DNA from: Janibacter sp. A1S7
GTDB lineage: Bacteria > Actinomycetota > Actinomycetes > Actinomycetales > Dermatophilaceae
DNA: 64,000 nt
NCBI RefSeq assembly: GCF_037198315.1
Contig: NZ_CP144913.1
Location: 2,852,001-2,916,000, forward strand
Direction of reading: 5' to 3'
Under the pieces are notes generated by a model. The model ran no database searches and was not told the DNA's origin. It saw only the letters and a program-made list of their open reading frames with translations. The position numbers were made by a program, and so were the translations under genes. Below are positions 52,950 to 61,678 of this stretch, piece after piece. The stretch's first letter is position 1. Each line of letters begins with the position of its first letter.

Positions 52950-53474
52950 CTACAGGGTCAGCGCCAGCACCTCGGCGGAGGGCAGGGCAGCGAGCTCGGC
53001 AGCATCGACGAGCAGCTTGGAGTCGCGCACGCCGGAACCGATGACGACCTCACCGGCCGCGACCACGTCCACGTCCACGAGCACCGGCCACCCGTCCGGG
53101 AGGCCGACCGGGGTGATCCCGCCGTACTCCATCCCGGTCAGCTCGACGGCCTGGTCCATCGGGGCGAAGGAGATCTTGCGTGCGTCGAGGTGCCGACGCA
53201 CCACGTTGTTGATGTCCGCCCGGTCCGTCGCCAGGACGAGGACAGCGGCGTGCGTGGTCTGGCCACCCCTTCGTCCGGCCACGACCACGCAGTTGGCCGA
53301 GTGCTCCGGCGAGGACTCGTACGCCTCGCAGAAGGCCGCCGTGTCCGCCAGCTCCGGGTCGATCCGGGCCACCCGAGCGGAGGGGACGCGCTCGATGACC
53401 CCGGACACGGGAGGCGCCAGCAGGTCGGGCGCCTCGGCGGCTGGGGTCCAGGTGAGGTTTCCGGCAGCGCTCAT
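52950..53474 (-). CDS. YbaK/EbsC-type aminoacyl-tRNA deacylase-like protein
   Basis: A 174-residue protein of the YbaK/ProX-like editing fold. VVVAGRRGGQTTHAAVLVLA gives the family's central strands, followed by NNVVRRHLDARKISFAP with the conserved K-(I/V)-S-F motif, and GITPVGLPDG is the G-x-x-P-V/I-G loop of editing domains. Such proteins deacylate mischarged tRNAs such as Cys-tRNA-Pro. A divergent gene starts about 100 bp away. Confidence 0.83.
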   Translation of the reverse strand: MSAAGNLTWTPAAEAPDLLAPPVSGVIERVPSARVARIDPELADTAAFCEAYESSPEHSANCVVVAGRRGGQTTHAAVLVLATDRADINNVVRRHLDARKISFAPMDQAVELTGMEYGGITPVGLPDGWPVLVDVDVVAAGEVVIGSGVRDSKLLVDAAELAALPSAEVLALTL

Positions 53475-53576
53475 GGCACGACGGTAGCGCCGGCGGACGA
53501 GCCCTGTTCACCCGCCTAACGGTCTGGGAGACTGCGGGCACTGGGTGGTTGGCTCGGGGAGCCTCTCCTCTTTGGG

Positions 53577-54056
53577 GTGATCGTCGTGGTGTGGCCGGAA
53601 CGCATCGTTCTCGGGGTCATCGGGCGCGGGGACGAGCTCGCGCTGGCCTGGGCGCTCGGGCTCGCGCGCCGGTGGTCCGCCGACCTGCAGGTGGTCGCGG
53701 GGTACCACCCGCCGGTGGGGATGTTCCCGCACATCGTCTCCGCGCGTGAGTGGCGGGAGGCCCGCGACCGGGCCCGGAGTCGGCTGACCGCTTCGGTGCG
53801 GGACGCCCTCCTCGGGGTCGAGCGCGATGCACTCGGCGAGGTCGGACTGACGCTCGTCACCGACAACCAGCTCGACCACGCCATCGCGACACGGGCGCAG
53901 ACGTCCGGACTCACGCTCTTCAGCATTGCCCCCACCGGGCTCCTCGCCCGGCGTCACCGCGCGAGAGCCCGTCGGCTCGCCGCCGAGCTGCCGTGCCCGT
54001 CCAGCCTCGGCCCGGGCCAGGCCGTGGAGCCGGCGGGGCTCGACCTCGTCCACTGA
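53577..54056 (+). CDS. Small universal-stress-like protein, uncharacterised
   Basis: A 159-residue protein. Its first half resembles a Usp fold (RIVLGVIGRGDELALAWALG, then LQVVAGYHP) but it lacks the C-terminal G-x2-G-x9-G nucleotide motif, ending instead in an Arg-rich region RRHRARARRLAAELPCPS. I would call it Usp-like only by fold pattern; function unknown. GTG 53577 follows GGGG. A phosphoglucomutase starts 69 bp downstream. Confidence 0.6.
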   Translation: MIVVVWPERIVLGVIGRGDELALAWALGLARRWSADLQVVAGYHPPVGMFPHIVSAREWREARDRARSRLTASVRDALLGVERDALGEVGLTLVTDNQLDHAIATRAQTSGLTLFSIAPTGLLARRHRARARRLAAELPCPSSLGPGQAVEPAGLDLVH

Positions 54057-54124
54057 CCGCAGCCCCGTACACGTGGATGCTGGCTCACCGGGCCACACCT
54101 CGTGCGCACCGCTACCGTCGTGGC

Positions 54125-55780
54125 ATGAGCACAGCCGCTGATCGTGCCGGTACGCCCGCCCTGCCCGAGGACCTCATCGACGTCAGCCACGTCGTCACCG
54201 CGTACTACGCGGTCCGGCCGGACCCGGAGGACGTCGACCAGCAGGTCGCCTTCGGCACGAGCGGGCACCGCGGGAAGTCGGTGACCGGGTCCTTCAACGA
54301 GGCGCACATCCTCGCGACGACCCAGGCGATCGTCGACGTCCGGCGCGCCCAGGGCATCGACGGGCCGCTCTTCCTCGGGCGCGACACCCACGCCCTCTCC
54401 GAGCCGGCGTGGGTCTCGGCGCTCGAGGTGCTCGCCGGCAACGACGTCACGGTGCTCGTCGACTCCGCCGACCGCTACACGCCGACCCCGGCCATCTCGC
54501 ACGCCATCCTCACCGCCAACCGGGGCAAGGACCTCAGCGCGAAGGGGGTGGGCCTGGCCGACGGCATCGTCGTCACCCCCTCACACAACCCGCCGAGCGA
54601 CGGCGGGTTCAAGTACAACCCCCCGCACGGCGGACCGGCGGACTCCGACGCGACCACCGCGATCGCAGATGCCGCGAACGCCCACCTGAGGGATGGGCTG
54701 CGGCAGGTGCGGCGGACCCCCTTCGCCCGGGCCCGGGCCGCGGCCACCGAGCACGACTACCTGACCGCCTACGTCGACGACCTGCCCAATGTCGTTGACC
54801 TGCAACGGATCAAGGAGGCGGGGGTGCGCATCGGCGCCGACCCGATGGGCGGCGCCGCGGTCGACTACTGGGGTGCGATCGGCGAGCGCCACGGGCTGGA
54901 CCTGACCGTCGTCAACCCGCTCGTCGACCCGACGTGGCGCTTCATGACGCTGGACAAGGACGGGCAGATCCGCATGGACTGTTCCTCCCCCTCCGCGATG
55001 GCCAGCCTGATCGCCAGCAAGGACCGCTACGACATCGCCACCGGCAACGACGCCGACTCCGACCGGCACGGCATCGTCACCCCCGACGGCGGGCTGATGA
55101 ACCCCAACCACTACCTCGCCGTCGCGCTGCAGTACCTCTACGGCGGCGCGCGTCCGGGGTGGTCGAGCGAGCGGATCGGCAAGACGCTCGTGTCCAGCTC
55201 GATGATCGACCGGGTCGCCGCCGACCTGGGCAAGGAGCTGTGGGAGGTGCCGGTCGGGTTCAAGTGGTTCGTGCCCGGGCTGCTCGACGGGTCGGTCGGC
55301 TTCGGTGGCGAGGAGTCCGCGGGGGCGTCGTTCCTGCGGTTCGACGGGTCGGTGTGGACGACCGACAAGGACGGGATCATCCTCGCGCTGCTCGCCTCCG
55401 AGATCACCGCGACCACGGGTCGCAGCCCGAGCCAGCACTACGCGGACCTCGTCGCGCGCCACGGCGAGCCCGCCTACGCCCGCGAGGACGCCCCGGCGGA
55501 CCGCGCGCAGAAGGCCGCGCTGAAGGCCCTCACTCCCGACGCCGTCACCGCCGACTCGATCGCCGGCGAGCCGATCACCGCGAAGCTGACGCAGGCCCCC
55601 GGCAACGGAGCCCCGATCGGCGGGCTGAAGGTGGTCACCGAGTCCGCGTGGTTCGCCGCCCGCCCCTCCGGCACCGAGGACAAGTACAAGATCTACGCCG
55701 AGTCCTTCCGCGGGCCCGAGCACCTCGCGCAGGTGCAGGCCGACGCGAAGGGGGTCGTCGACGCCGCGCTCGGGGGCTAG
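54125..55780 (+). CDS. pgm: Phosphoglucomutase (alpha-D-glucose phosphate-specific)
   Basis: A 551-residue alpha-D-phosphohexomutase. The phosphoserine loop is TPSHNPPSDGG (Ser near 152). The metal loop is NDADSDRHG (near 307-312). The sugar loop GGEESAGAS and the phosphate loop RPSGTEDKYK follow. Early FGTSGHRG is typical. It interconverts glucose 1- and 6-phosphate for glycogen and cell-wall sugars. Start ATG 54125. The next gene, the GAF regulator, begins 28 bp after the stop. Confidence 0.95.
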   Translation: MSTAADRAGTPALPEDLIDVSHVVTAYYAVRPDPEDVDQQVAFGTSGHRGKSVTGSFNEAHILATTQAIVDVRRAQGIDGPLFLGRDTHALSEPAWVSALEVLAGNDVTVLVDSADRYTPTPAISHAILTANRGKDLSAKGVGLADGIVVTPSHNPPSDGGFKYNPPHGGPADSDATTAIADAANAHLRDGLRQVRRTPFARARAAATEHDYLTAYVDDLPNVVDLQRIKEAGVRIGADPMGGAAVDYWGAIGERHGLDLTVVNPLVDPTWRFMTLDKDGQIRMDCSSPSAMASLIASKDRYDIATGNDADSDRHGIVTPDGGLMNPNHYLAVALQYLYGGARPGWSSERIGKTLVSSSMIDRVAADLGKELWEVPVGFKWFVPGLLDGSVGFGGEESAGASFLRFDGSVWTTDKDGIILALLASEITATTGRSPSQHYADLVARHGEPAYAREDAPADRAQKAALKALTPDAVTADSIAGEPITAKLTQAPGNGAPIGGLKVVTESAWFAARPSGTEDKYKIYAESFRGPEHLAQVQADAKGVVDAALGG

Positions 55781-55808
55781 GCTGTGCGCACCACATGGAG
55801 GTGGACGG

Positions 55809-57017
55809 ATGGCGGAGTCGGGCCGACGCCGCAGTTTGGAGCGGGCCTGGGAGCACTGGCGCGGAGGCAGTACGCCCCCTGACGAGGTGCGACCGGAGAT
55901 CCTCTCGTCGTGGCAGCGCTCCGCCGAGCACCTGCCCGAGTCCGTCGATGCCGCTCCCCTCGCAGACGAAGGGGAGACCCGCAGCCTCTTCGAGGAGTCA
56001 CCCTTGTCGGCTGCGGTCAATCGTCTCGAGGGCGCATTGCGTTCCGCCGCCGAGGACGGCGACCTCGTCGTCGCGGTCACCGACCCGCAGACCCGCATCC
56101 TGTGGACCTATGGAGGGCGGGTGATGCGCAACGCCGCCGAGGACATCAACTTCGTCGCCGGCGGCCGCTGGGACGAAGGGAGCATCGGCACCAACGCCCT
56201 CAACCTCGCCCTCCGCAACAACCGTGTGTCGACGGTCTTCGCCGCTGAGCACTACGCCCCGATCGTCCACGACTGGGTCTGCTGGGCCGCCCCGGTCCAC
56301 GACCCGGTGACCGGCGTCCAGCTCGGCGTGCTCGACCTGTCGACCACCTGGGATCGCGGCCACCCGATCGGGGCAGCGACCGCCCAAGCCCTGGCCCGGC
56401 TCCTCGAGACGGCCGTCCCCGCGACCGGCCACCCCGGCGTGACCCGTCATCTCGACACGGGCCTGCACCTACGACTCCTGGGCGCCGTCGAGGTCCACCT
56501 CGATGGAGTACGACTGCTGCTCACTCGCCGGCAGGGCGAGATCCTCGCCATCCTCTCGCTCCATCCCGAGGGTCTTTCCCTCGGTGAGCTGCATGCCCAT
56601 CTCTACGGCGATGAGCGGGTGTCTACGAGCACGTTGAAGTCCGAGGTGAGTCACCTGCGTTCGGCCCTGGGCGGGCGTCTGGCATCCCGCCCTTACCAGC
56701 TCGATCTCCCGGTGACCAGCGATGTCGACTCGGTCCGCTCGGCAGTCCGTCGCGCCGATGCCAGGGCAGCAGTCGACGCCTACGGCGGCGACCTCGTCCC
56801 GGGCACGGGCTCACCCCTGCTCGCCGAGACGGCCGAGTACCTGGCCGTCGCAGTGCGCGAGTGCTTGTTGGTCGACCCCGACCCTCTGGCGGTCCTCGCC
56901 TACAGCGAGGTCGTACCCGACGCCGAGGTCGTCCAGCGGGCCCTCGACGCGCTCGGGGACGAGCCCCACCCGGCTCGCGCGGAACTGTCCGCGCGGCTGG
57001 CCGCCGCGCTGCGCTGA
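55809..57017 (+). CDS. GAF-domain transcriptional regulator with C-terminal winged helix
   Basis: A 402-residue regulator. The N-terminal part (about 25-200) is a GAF domain of the AcoR kind: VRPEILSSWQRS, a family entry motif, then INFVAGGRWDEGSIGTNALN. Residues about 225-310 look like a winged-helix DNA-binding domain (LRLLGAVEVHLDG, LTRRQGEILAILS, TLKSEVSHLRSALGG). The AcoR AAA+ and Fis domains are absent. It stands where MftR usually lies, directly before mftA, so it may control alcohol or mycofactocin genes. ATG 55809. Confidence 0.75.
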   Translation: MAESGRRRSLERAWEHWRGGSTPPDEVRPEILSSWQRSAEHLPESVDAAPLADEGETRSLFEESPLSAAVNRLEGALRSAAEDGDLVVAVTDPQTRILWTYGGRVMRNAAEDINFVAGGRWDEGSIGTNALNLALRNNRVSTVFAAEHYAPIVHDWVCWAAPVHDPVTGVQLGVLDLSTTWDRGHPIGAATAQALARLLETAVPATGHPGVTRHLDTGLHLRLLGAVEVHLDGVRLLLTRRQGEILAILSLHPEGLSLGELHAHLYGDERVSTSTLKSEVSHLRSALGGRLASRPYQLDLPVTSDVDSVRSAVRRADARAAVDAYGGDLVPGTGSPLLAETAEYLAVAVRECLLVDPDPLAVLAYSEVVPDAEVVQRALDALGDEPHPARAELSARLAAALR

Positions 57018-57089
57018 CGGGTGTCCTGAGGTTCGACGGGCGGTGGACGACCGACGAGGACTGGTGGCCGACGCCGCACTGGGCCGCTG

Positions 57090-57116
57090 TGTCCCCTGCG
57101 CGCACCGCCTCGGACA
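57090..57116. promoter_or_regulatory. Inverted repeat TGTCC-N17-GGACA upstream of mftA
   Basis: TGTCC (57090-57094) and GGACA (57112-57116), spaced 17 bp, sit in the gap between the GAF regulator and mftA. A similar TGTCC...GGAC repeat precedes the methanol dehydrogenase-type gene. It could be a site for the GAF regulator. Confidence 0.35.
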
Positions 57117-57208
57117 GGTCCCGGACTACCCGTTAGGGCAGTTACGCGCGTCCTCTCACGTGACTAACTTGGGCCGGACCAGACAGCGACGTCGGAAGGA
57201 CGGACACC

Positions 57209-57316
57209 ATGGCAGACGAGCAACACGACGACCACGAGCAGGACCCGCAGATCGACGCAGTCGCCGACGACCTCGTGGAAGAGGTCTCCATCGACGGCAT
57301 GTGCGGCGTCTACTGA
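57209..57316 (+). CDS. mftA: Mycofactocin precursor peptide MftA
   Basis: A 35-residue peptide, too short for standard gene calling. It is acidic, and its C-terminus ends in IDGMCGVY, the hallmark of MftA: the last Val-Tyr pair is decarboxylated and cross-linked by MftC and then released and processed to the redox cofactor. ATG 57209 is preceded by GGAAGGA. It is followed by mftB 25 bp downstream. Confidence 0.96.
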   Translation: MADEQHDDHEQDPQIDAVADDLVEEVSIDGMCGVY

Positions 57317-57341
57317 CCAGCGTCTCAACCGAGAAGAGAGG

Positions 57342-57635
57342 ATGACGATGATCGCGGAGACACCACGGATGCTGCAGCGACCATGGGAGCTGTCGGCATC
57401 CGTGGCGCTTCGTCCCGAACCCTTCGGGGCACTGGCCTACAACTTCGCCAACCGCACGCTGTCCTTCCTCAAACGACCGGCTCTCGTCCGCGTCGTGGAG
57501 CACCTCGCCGACCACCCGGACGTACACAGCACCTTGGTCGCCGAGGGCATCCCGGAGGAGCAGCACGACGCGTACCTGCGTGCACTGCGGGGTCTGGCTG
57601 CCAAGGACATGATCCGCCCCCGCACCGATGCCTGA
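57342..57635 (+). CDS. mftB: Mycofactocin RiPP chaperone MftB
   Basis: A 97-residue protein of the RiPP recognition element type. It binds the MftA leader and presents it to MftC. Motifs RPEPFGALAYNFANRTLSFL and LRALRGLAAKDMIRPR match MftB. Start ATG 57342 (second ATG at 57348) follows GAGAAGAGAGG. mftC begins 8 bp after the stop. Confidence 0.93.
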   Translation: MTMIAETPRMLQRPWELSASVALRPEPFGALAYNFANRTLSFLKRPALVRVVEHLADHPDVHSTLVAEGIPEEQHDAYLRALRGLAAKDMIRPRTDA

Positions 57636-57643
57636 GGAGCCCA

Positions 57644-58909
57644 ATGACGCTCACCACCGACCCACCCGCCGCCACGATCGCGGCACCGTCGCGACCCGAA
57701 GGGGGCACCCTCGTCGAGCAGTTCGAGTTCGGGTTGAACGCCCCGATCTGCCTGACGTGGGAGCTGACCTACGCCTGCAACCTCGAGTGCGCGCACTGCC
57801 TCTCCAGCTCTGGTCGTCGTGATCCGCGCGAGTTGAGCACCCAGGAGTGCAAGGAGGTCATCGACGAGCTGCAACGCATGAAGGTCTTCTACGTCAACGT
57901 CGGAGGCGGTGAGCCGACGATCCGCCCCGATTTCTGGGAGCTGCTCGAGTACGCCGTGGCCCACGACGTCGGCGTGAAGTTCTCCACCAACGGCGCCCGG
58001 ATCACCCCCGAGCGCGCGGCCTTCCTCACCGCGACCGACTACGTCGACGTGCAGATCTCGCTCGACGGCGCGACACCTGAGGTCAACGACTACGTGCGCG
58101 GCCCGGGCTCCTACGACATGGCGATCCGCGCCCTCGAGAACCTGCAGGCAGCCGGCTTCTCCGATGCCAAGATCTCGGTGGTGTGCACGCGCCAGAACAT
58201 CGGACAGCTCGACGACTTCAAGGCCCTCGCCGACCGGTACGGCGCCACCCTTCGCCTGACCCGGCTGCGGCCGTCCGGCCGCGGCGCCGACGTCTGGGAC
58301 GAGTTGCACCCGCTGCCGGAGCAGCAGCGCGAGCTCTACGACTGGCTCGTCGCCCACGGTGAGGACGTCCTCACCGGCGACTCCTTCTTCCACCTCGCGG
58401 CCTTCGGTGAGTCCCTGCCGGGCCTCAACCTCTGTGGGGCGGGGCGCGTCGTCTGCCTCATCGACCCGATCGGCGACGTCTACGCGTGCCCCTTCGCCAT
58501 CCACGACCAGTTCCACGCCGGCAACCTGCTCACCGGGGGAGGTTTCGGCGAGATCTGGCGCAACTCCGAACTCTTCCGCGAACTGCGCTCCCCCCAGACC
58601 GGTGGCGCCTGTTCTTCGTGCAGCCAGTACGACAGCTGCCGCGGTGGGTGCATGGCCGCGAAGTTCTTCACCGGCCTGCCGCTCGACGGCCCCGACCCCG
58701 AGTGCGTCAAGGGCTATGGCGAGTCCGCGCTCGCCGGCGAGCGCAGCGTGCCTGCCTCGAGCCAGGACCACTCCAAGGCCAACCCCACCCGCAACGAACC
58801 GGTCATGCTCCAGCTCATGCGCCGACGGCCCGACAGGGAGGCCGCTCCCCCTTCGCCTCCGGTGTCGCCGTGCGCCGAGAGCCCCCTGGCCGACTTCACC
58901 CCCCGATGA
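57644..58909 (+). CDS. mftC: Mycofactocin radical SAM maturase MftC
   Basis: A 421-residue radical SAM enzyme. The iron-sulfur motif C-x3-C-x2-C is at Cys45, Cys49, Cys52 (YACNLECAHC). GGGEPTIRPDFW is the SAM-binding GGE segment. The C-terminal SPASM domain has Cys in NLCGAGRVVCLIDP, YACPF, CSSCSQYDSC and further downstream for auxiliary clusters. It decarboxylates the MftA C-terminal Tyr and then cross-links Val to it. A Pro-rich tail of about 50 residues is longer than usual. ATG 57644 lies after GAGGAGCCCA. Confidence 0.95.
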   Translation: MTLTTDPPAATIAAPSRPEGGTLVEQFEFGLNAPICLTWELTYACNLECAHCLSSSGRRDPRELSTQECKEVIDELQRMKVFYVNVGGGEPTIRPDFWELLEYAVAHDVGVKFSTNGARITPERAAFLTATDYVDVQISLDGATPEVNDYVRGPGSYDMAIRALENLQAAGFSDAKISVVCTRQNIGQLDDFKALADRYGATLRLTRLRPSGRGADVWDELHPLPEQQRELYDWLVAHGEDVLTGDSFFHLAAFGESLPGLNLCGAGRVVCLIDPIGDVYACPFAIHDQFHAGNLLTGGGFGEIWRNSELFRELRSPQTGGACSSCSQYDSCRGGCMAAKFFTGLPLDGPDPECVKGYGESALAGERSVPASSQDHSKANPTRNEPVMLQLMRRRPDREAAPPSPPVSPCAESPLADFTPR

Positions 58910-58923
58910 CGAGGAACGAGACA

Positions 58924-60177
58924 ATGAAGACGCCCGAGTGGCTCGAGAACCCCTGGCGGCAGAACCCTTGGTTCGAGTCCGTCGCCGTCGCTCAGGAGCG
59001 CGCCCGCAAGCGGCTGCCGGCTCCCGTCTACAGCGCCCTGCTCGCCGGCTCCGAGCGCGGCCAGAGCCGCGATGACAACCAGAGCGCCTTCGCCGAGCTC
59101 GGTCTGGCACCGCACGTCGTCGGGCAGCAGCCGGAGCGCGACCAGGTGACGACGGTCTTCGGCCAGCAGGTCAGTTCGCCGGTGCTCGTCAGTCCGACCG
59201 GAGTGCAGGCCGTCCATCCGGACGGGGAAGTCGCCGTCGCCCGTGCCGCCGCGGCCCGCGGCACGATCATGGGCCTGTCCAACTTCGCCTCGAAGGCCGT
59301 CGAAGAGGTCTGCGAGACCGGCGCGACCACCTTCTTCCAGATGTACTGGACCGGCGACCGCGACACGATGATCCAGCGGATGCAACGCGCCCACGACGCC
59401 GGTGTCCAGGGACTCATTGCCACCCTCGACTGGTCCTTCTCCATCGGTCGCGACTGGGGCAGCCCCGAGATCCCTGAGAAGGTCGACCTCAAGACCATGA
59501 TCCGGATGGCCCCGGACGTCGTGACCCGACCACGGTGGCTTGCTGACTTCGCCCGCCAGTACCGGGACACCGGCCGTCTGCCTGACCTCACCGCGCCCAA
59601 CCTCGCCCCTCCGGGAGGAGAGGCGCCGACCTTCTTCGGTGCCTACTACGAGTGGATGACGACGCCACCTCCGTCTTGGGAGGACGTCTCGTGGATGCGC
59701 GAGCAGTGGGCCCAGATCAGTGGCACCCCCTTCGTGCTCAAGGGAGTCTCCCGCGTCGACGACGCCCTGCGCGCGGTCGACGCGGGCGTGGCCGGCATCT
59801 CGGTGTCCAACCACGGCGGCAACAACCTCGACGGCACGCCGGCTGCGATCCGCATGGTGCACCCGATCTCCTCGCACGTCGGCCACCAGGTCGACGTCGT
59901 GATGGACGGTGGCATCCGCCGAGGGTCCGACGTCATCAAGGCGCTCGCCCTCGGGGCCAAGGCCGTGCTCATCGGCCGCGCCTACCTCTGGGGCCTGGCG
60001 GCCAATGGTCAGCAGGGAGTGGAGAACGTGCTCGACCTGCTCACCGGCGGCGTCGACTCCGCGCTGCGAGGACTCGCACTCTCGTCGGTCGCGGAGCTGG
60101 GGCCCGAGCACCTGCTCATCCCCGGCGACTTCCACCGGGAGCTCGGCGTGCCGGTGGCATCCACCGCGACGCACTGA
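58924..60177 (+). CDS. mftD: Mycofactocin FMN oxidase MftD
   Basis: A 417-residue FMN protein of the L-lactate dehydrogenase family. ISVSNHGGNNLDGTP is the active-site His loop; the Arg of the usual GGRQLD motif is Asn here. VVMDGGIRRGSDVIKALALG and AVLIGRAYLWGL bind FMN phosphate. MftD oxidises the released dipeptide AHDP to premycofactocin, forming the redox-active center. ATG 58924 is 14 bp after mftC. Confidence 0.93.
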   Translation: MKTPEWLENPWRQNPWFESVAVAQERARKRLPAPVYSALLAGSERGQSRDDNQSAFAELGLAPHVVGQQPERDQVTTVFGQQVSSPVLVSPTGVQAVHPDGEVAVARAAAARGTIMGLSNFASKAVEEVCETGATTFFQMYWTGDRDTMIQRMQRAHDAGVQGLIATLDWSFSIGRDWGSPEIPEKVDLKTMIRMAPDVVTRPRWLADFARQYRDTGRLPDLTAPNLAPPGGEAPTFFGAYYEWMTTPPPSWEDVSWMREQWAQISGTPFVLKGVSRVDDALRAVDAGVAGISVSNHGGNNLDGTPAAIRMVHPISSHVGHQVDVVMDGGIRRGSDVIKALALGAKAVLIGRAYLWGLAANGQQGVENVLDLLTGGVDSALRGLALSSVAELGPEHLLIPGDFHRELGVPVASTATH

Positions 60178-60182
60178 CGGAC

Positions 60183-60893
60183 ATGGACGCACCCGCACGG
60201 TCACGCGCACTCGCCAGCGCCGTCCACCAGGAGGTGCACGACACGGACCTGCTGCTCGTGCCGGTCGGGTCGCTGGAGCAGCACGGGCCGCACCTGCCCC
60301 TCGACACCGACTCGACCATCGCCCACGCAGTTGCGCGCGAGGTCGCGCAGCGGCTCACCGCCTCCGGGACGACGACGTGGGTGTCGCCCACGATCGCCCT
60401 CGGGTCGAGCGGCGAGCACCAGGACTTCGCCGGCACGATCTCCATCGGCACCGAGGTGCTGCGCCAGGTGGTCGTCGAGACAGTGCGCTCGGCCGGCACC
60501 TGGGTCCCGCGGGTTGTCCTCGTCAACGGCCACGGCGGCAACCGCGATGCGCTCGACGCGGCCGTCACGCAGCTCGTGCAGGAGGGTCACGACGTCGCCT
60601 GGGCACCGTGCGCTCCCCCGGGTGCGGACCCGCACGCCGGTCGCGCTGAGACTTCCCTCATGCTCTGGCTTCGGCCATGGTCCGTGCACACGGAGCGGGC
60701 AGAGCCCGGCAGCACCCAGCCCCTGCGGGTGATCCTCCCGGCGATGCGGGTCGGCGGGCTGGCCGCCGTCTCACCCAACGGCGTACTCGGGGACCCCCGT
60801 GGCGCGACCGCGGACGAAGGGCGGCGCCTCCTGACCGCAATGGTCACCGCCGTGCGCGCGGTCGCCGATCCGGACGAAAGAGCAGTGGGGTGA
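60183..60893 (+). CDS. mftE: Mycofactocin peptidase MftE (creatininase family)
   Basis: A 236-residue metallo-hydrolase. VGSLEQHGPHLPLDTDS supplies metal ligands Glu32, His34 and Asp41; LVNGHGGNRDAL holds another conserved His and Gly-rich loop. MftE cleaves the modified MftA to release the C-terminal Val-Tyr-derived core. ATG 60183 is 5 bp past the mftD stop. The stop overlaps the SDR start (GTGA). Confidence 0.94.
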   Translation: MDAPARSRALASAVHQEVHDTDLLLVPVGSLEQHGPHLPLDTDSTIAHAVAREVAQRLTASGTTTWVSPTIALGSSGEHQDFAGTISIGTEVLRQVVVETVRSAGTWVPRVVLVNGHGGNRDALDAAVTQLVQEGHDVAWAPCAPPGADPHAGRAETSLMLWLRPWSVHTERAEPGSTQPLRVILPAMRVGGLAAVSPNGVLGDPRGATADEGRRLLTAMVTAVRAVADPDERAVG

Positions 60894-61678
60894 GCCAGCG
60901 TGTCGCCCTCGTCACCGGGGCCGCCCGGGGCATGGGCGCGGCGACCTCCCTTCGCCTCGCGGGCCAGGGCTACGACGTACTCGCGGTCGACTGGTGCGCG
61001 GGAGCCGACGCGCAGCCCTACCCCATGCCCACGACCGACGACCTCGACGCGGTCGCCGCCGACCCCCGAGCCGCGGGGCGGATCGCCACCCGGGTCGCCG
61101 ACGTGCGCGATCCCGACGCCGTGGCCGAGGCGGTTGCCGATGTCCTCCAGCGGTGGGGACGGCTCGACGTCGCCGTGGCCGCGGCAGGCGTCGTCGCCGG
61201 CGGGGCGCCCCTGTGGGAGACGCCTGCCGCTCAGTTCGACCTGCTGTGGCAGGTCGACGCTCTCGGCGTCTGGCACACCGCCGCCGCAGCCGTCCCGGCG
61301 ATGCTCTCCGGGCCCGACCCGTCGGGCTGCCGATTCGTCGCCATCGCCTCCGCTGCAGGCGGCCGCGGCCTCTTCCACCTCGCGGCCTACAACGCCGCCA
61401 AGCACGCCGTCGTGGGCATGGTGCGCGGCCTGGCCGCCGACCTCGTCGGTACCGGCGTCACCGCGGTCGCCGTGAGTCCCGGCGCGACCGGCACCCCGAT
61501 GCTCGAAGCGACGGCAGCGATCTACGGCACGACGACCACGGATCTGGCGTCGCACCAGCTGATCCGCCGGCCGATCCACCCGGAGGAGATCGCCGCGACA
61601 GTGGCGCTGTGCTGCTCCTCCGAGGGCGCAGCGCTCAACGGCGGCGTGGTCGCTGCGGACGGGGGTTTCGCAGGATGA
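60890..61678 (+). CDS. Mycofactocin-coupled short-chain dehydrogenase
   Basis: A 262-residue SDR. TGAARGMGAATS binds the nucleotide; catalytic Ser and Y-x3-K are in IASAAGGRG and AAYNAAKHAV. After the first strand (VLAVDWCAG) there is an insertion with YPMPTTDDLDAVA, a feature of mycofactocin-coupled SDRs, in which NAD is held tightly and re-oxidised by mycofactocin. Placement between mftE and mftF fits this. It likely oxidises an alcohol. The stop overlaps mftF (ATGA). Confidence 0.9.
   Translation: MSQRVALVTGAARGMGAATSLRLAGQGYDVLAVDWCAGADAQPYPMPTTDDLDAVAADPRAAGRIATRVADVRDPDAVAEAVADVLQRWGRLDVAVAAAGVVAGGAPLWETPAAQFDLLWQVDALGVWHTAAAAVPAMLSGPDPSGCRFVAIASAAGGRGLFHLAAYNAAKHAVVGMVRGLAADLVGTGVTAVAVSPGATGTPMLEATAAIYGTTTTDLASHQLIRRPIHPEEIAATVALCCSSEGAALNGGVVAADGGFAG

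Noticed and set aside
51311..53044. Long plus-strand frame opposite nhaA
   Set aside because: Low-complexity Gln/Glu/Asp/Arg composition without motifs; it is antisense to a clear NhaA.
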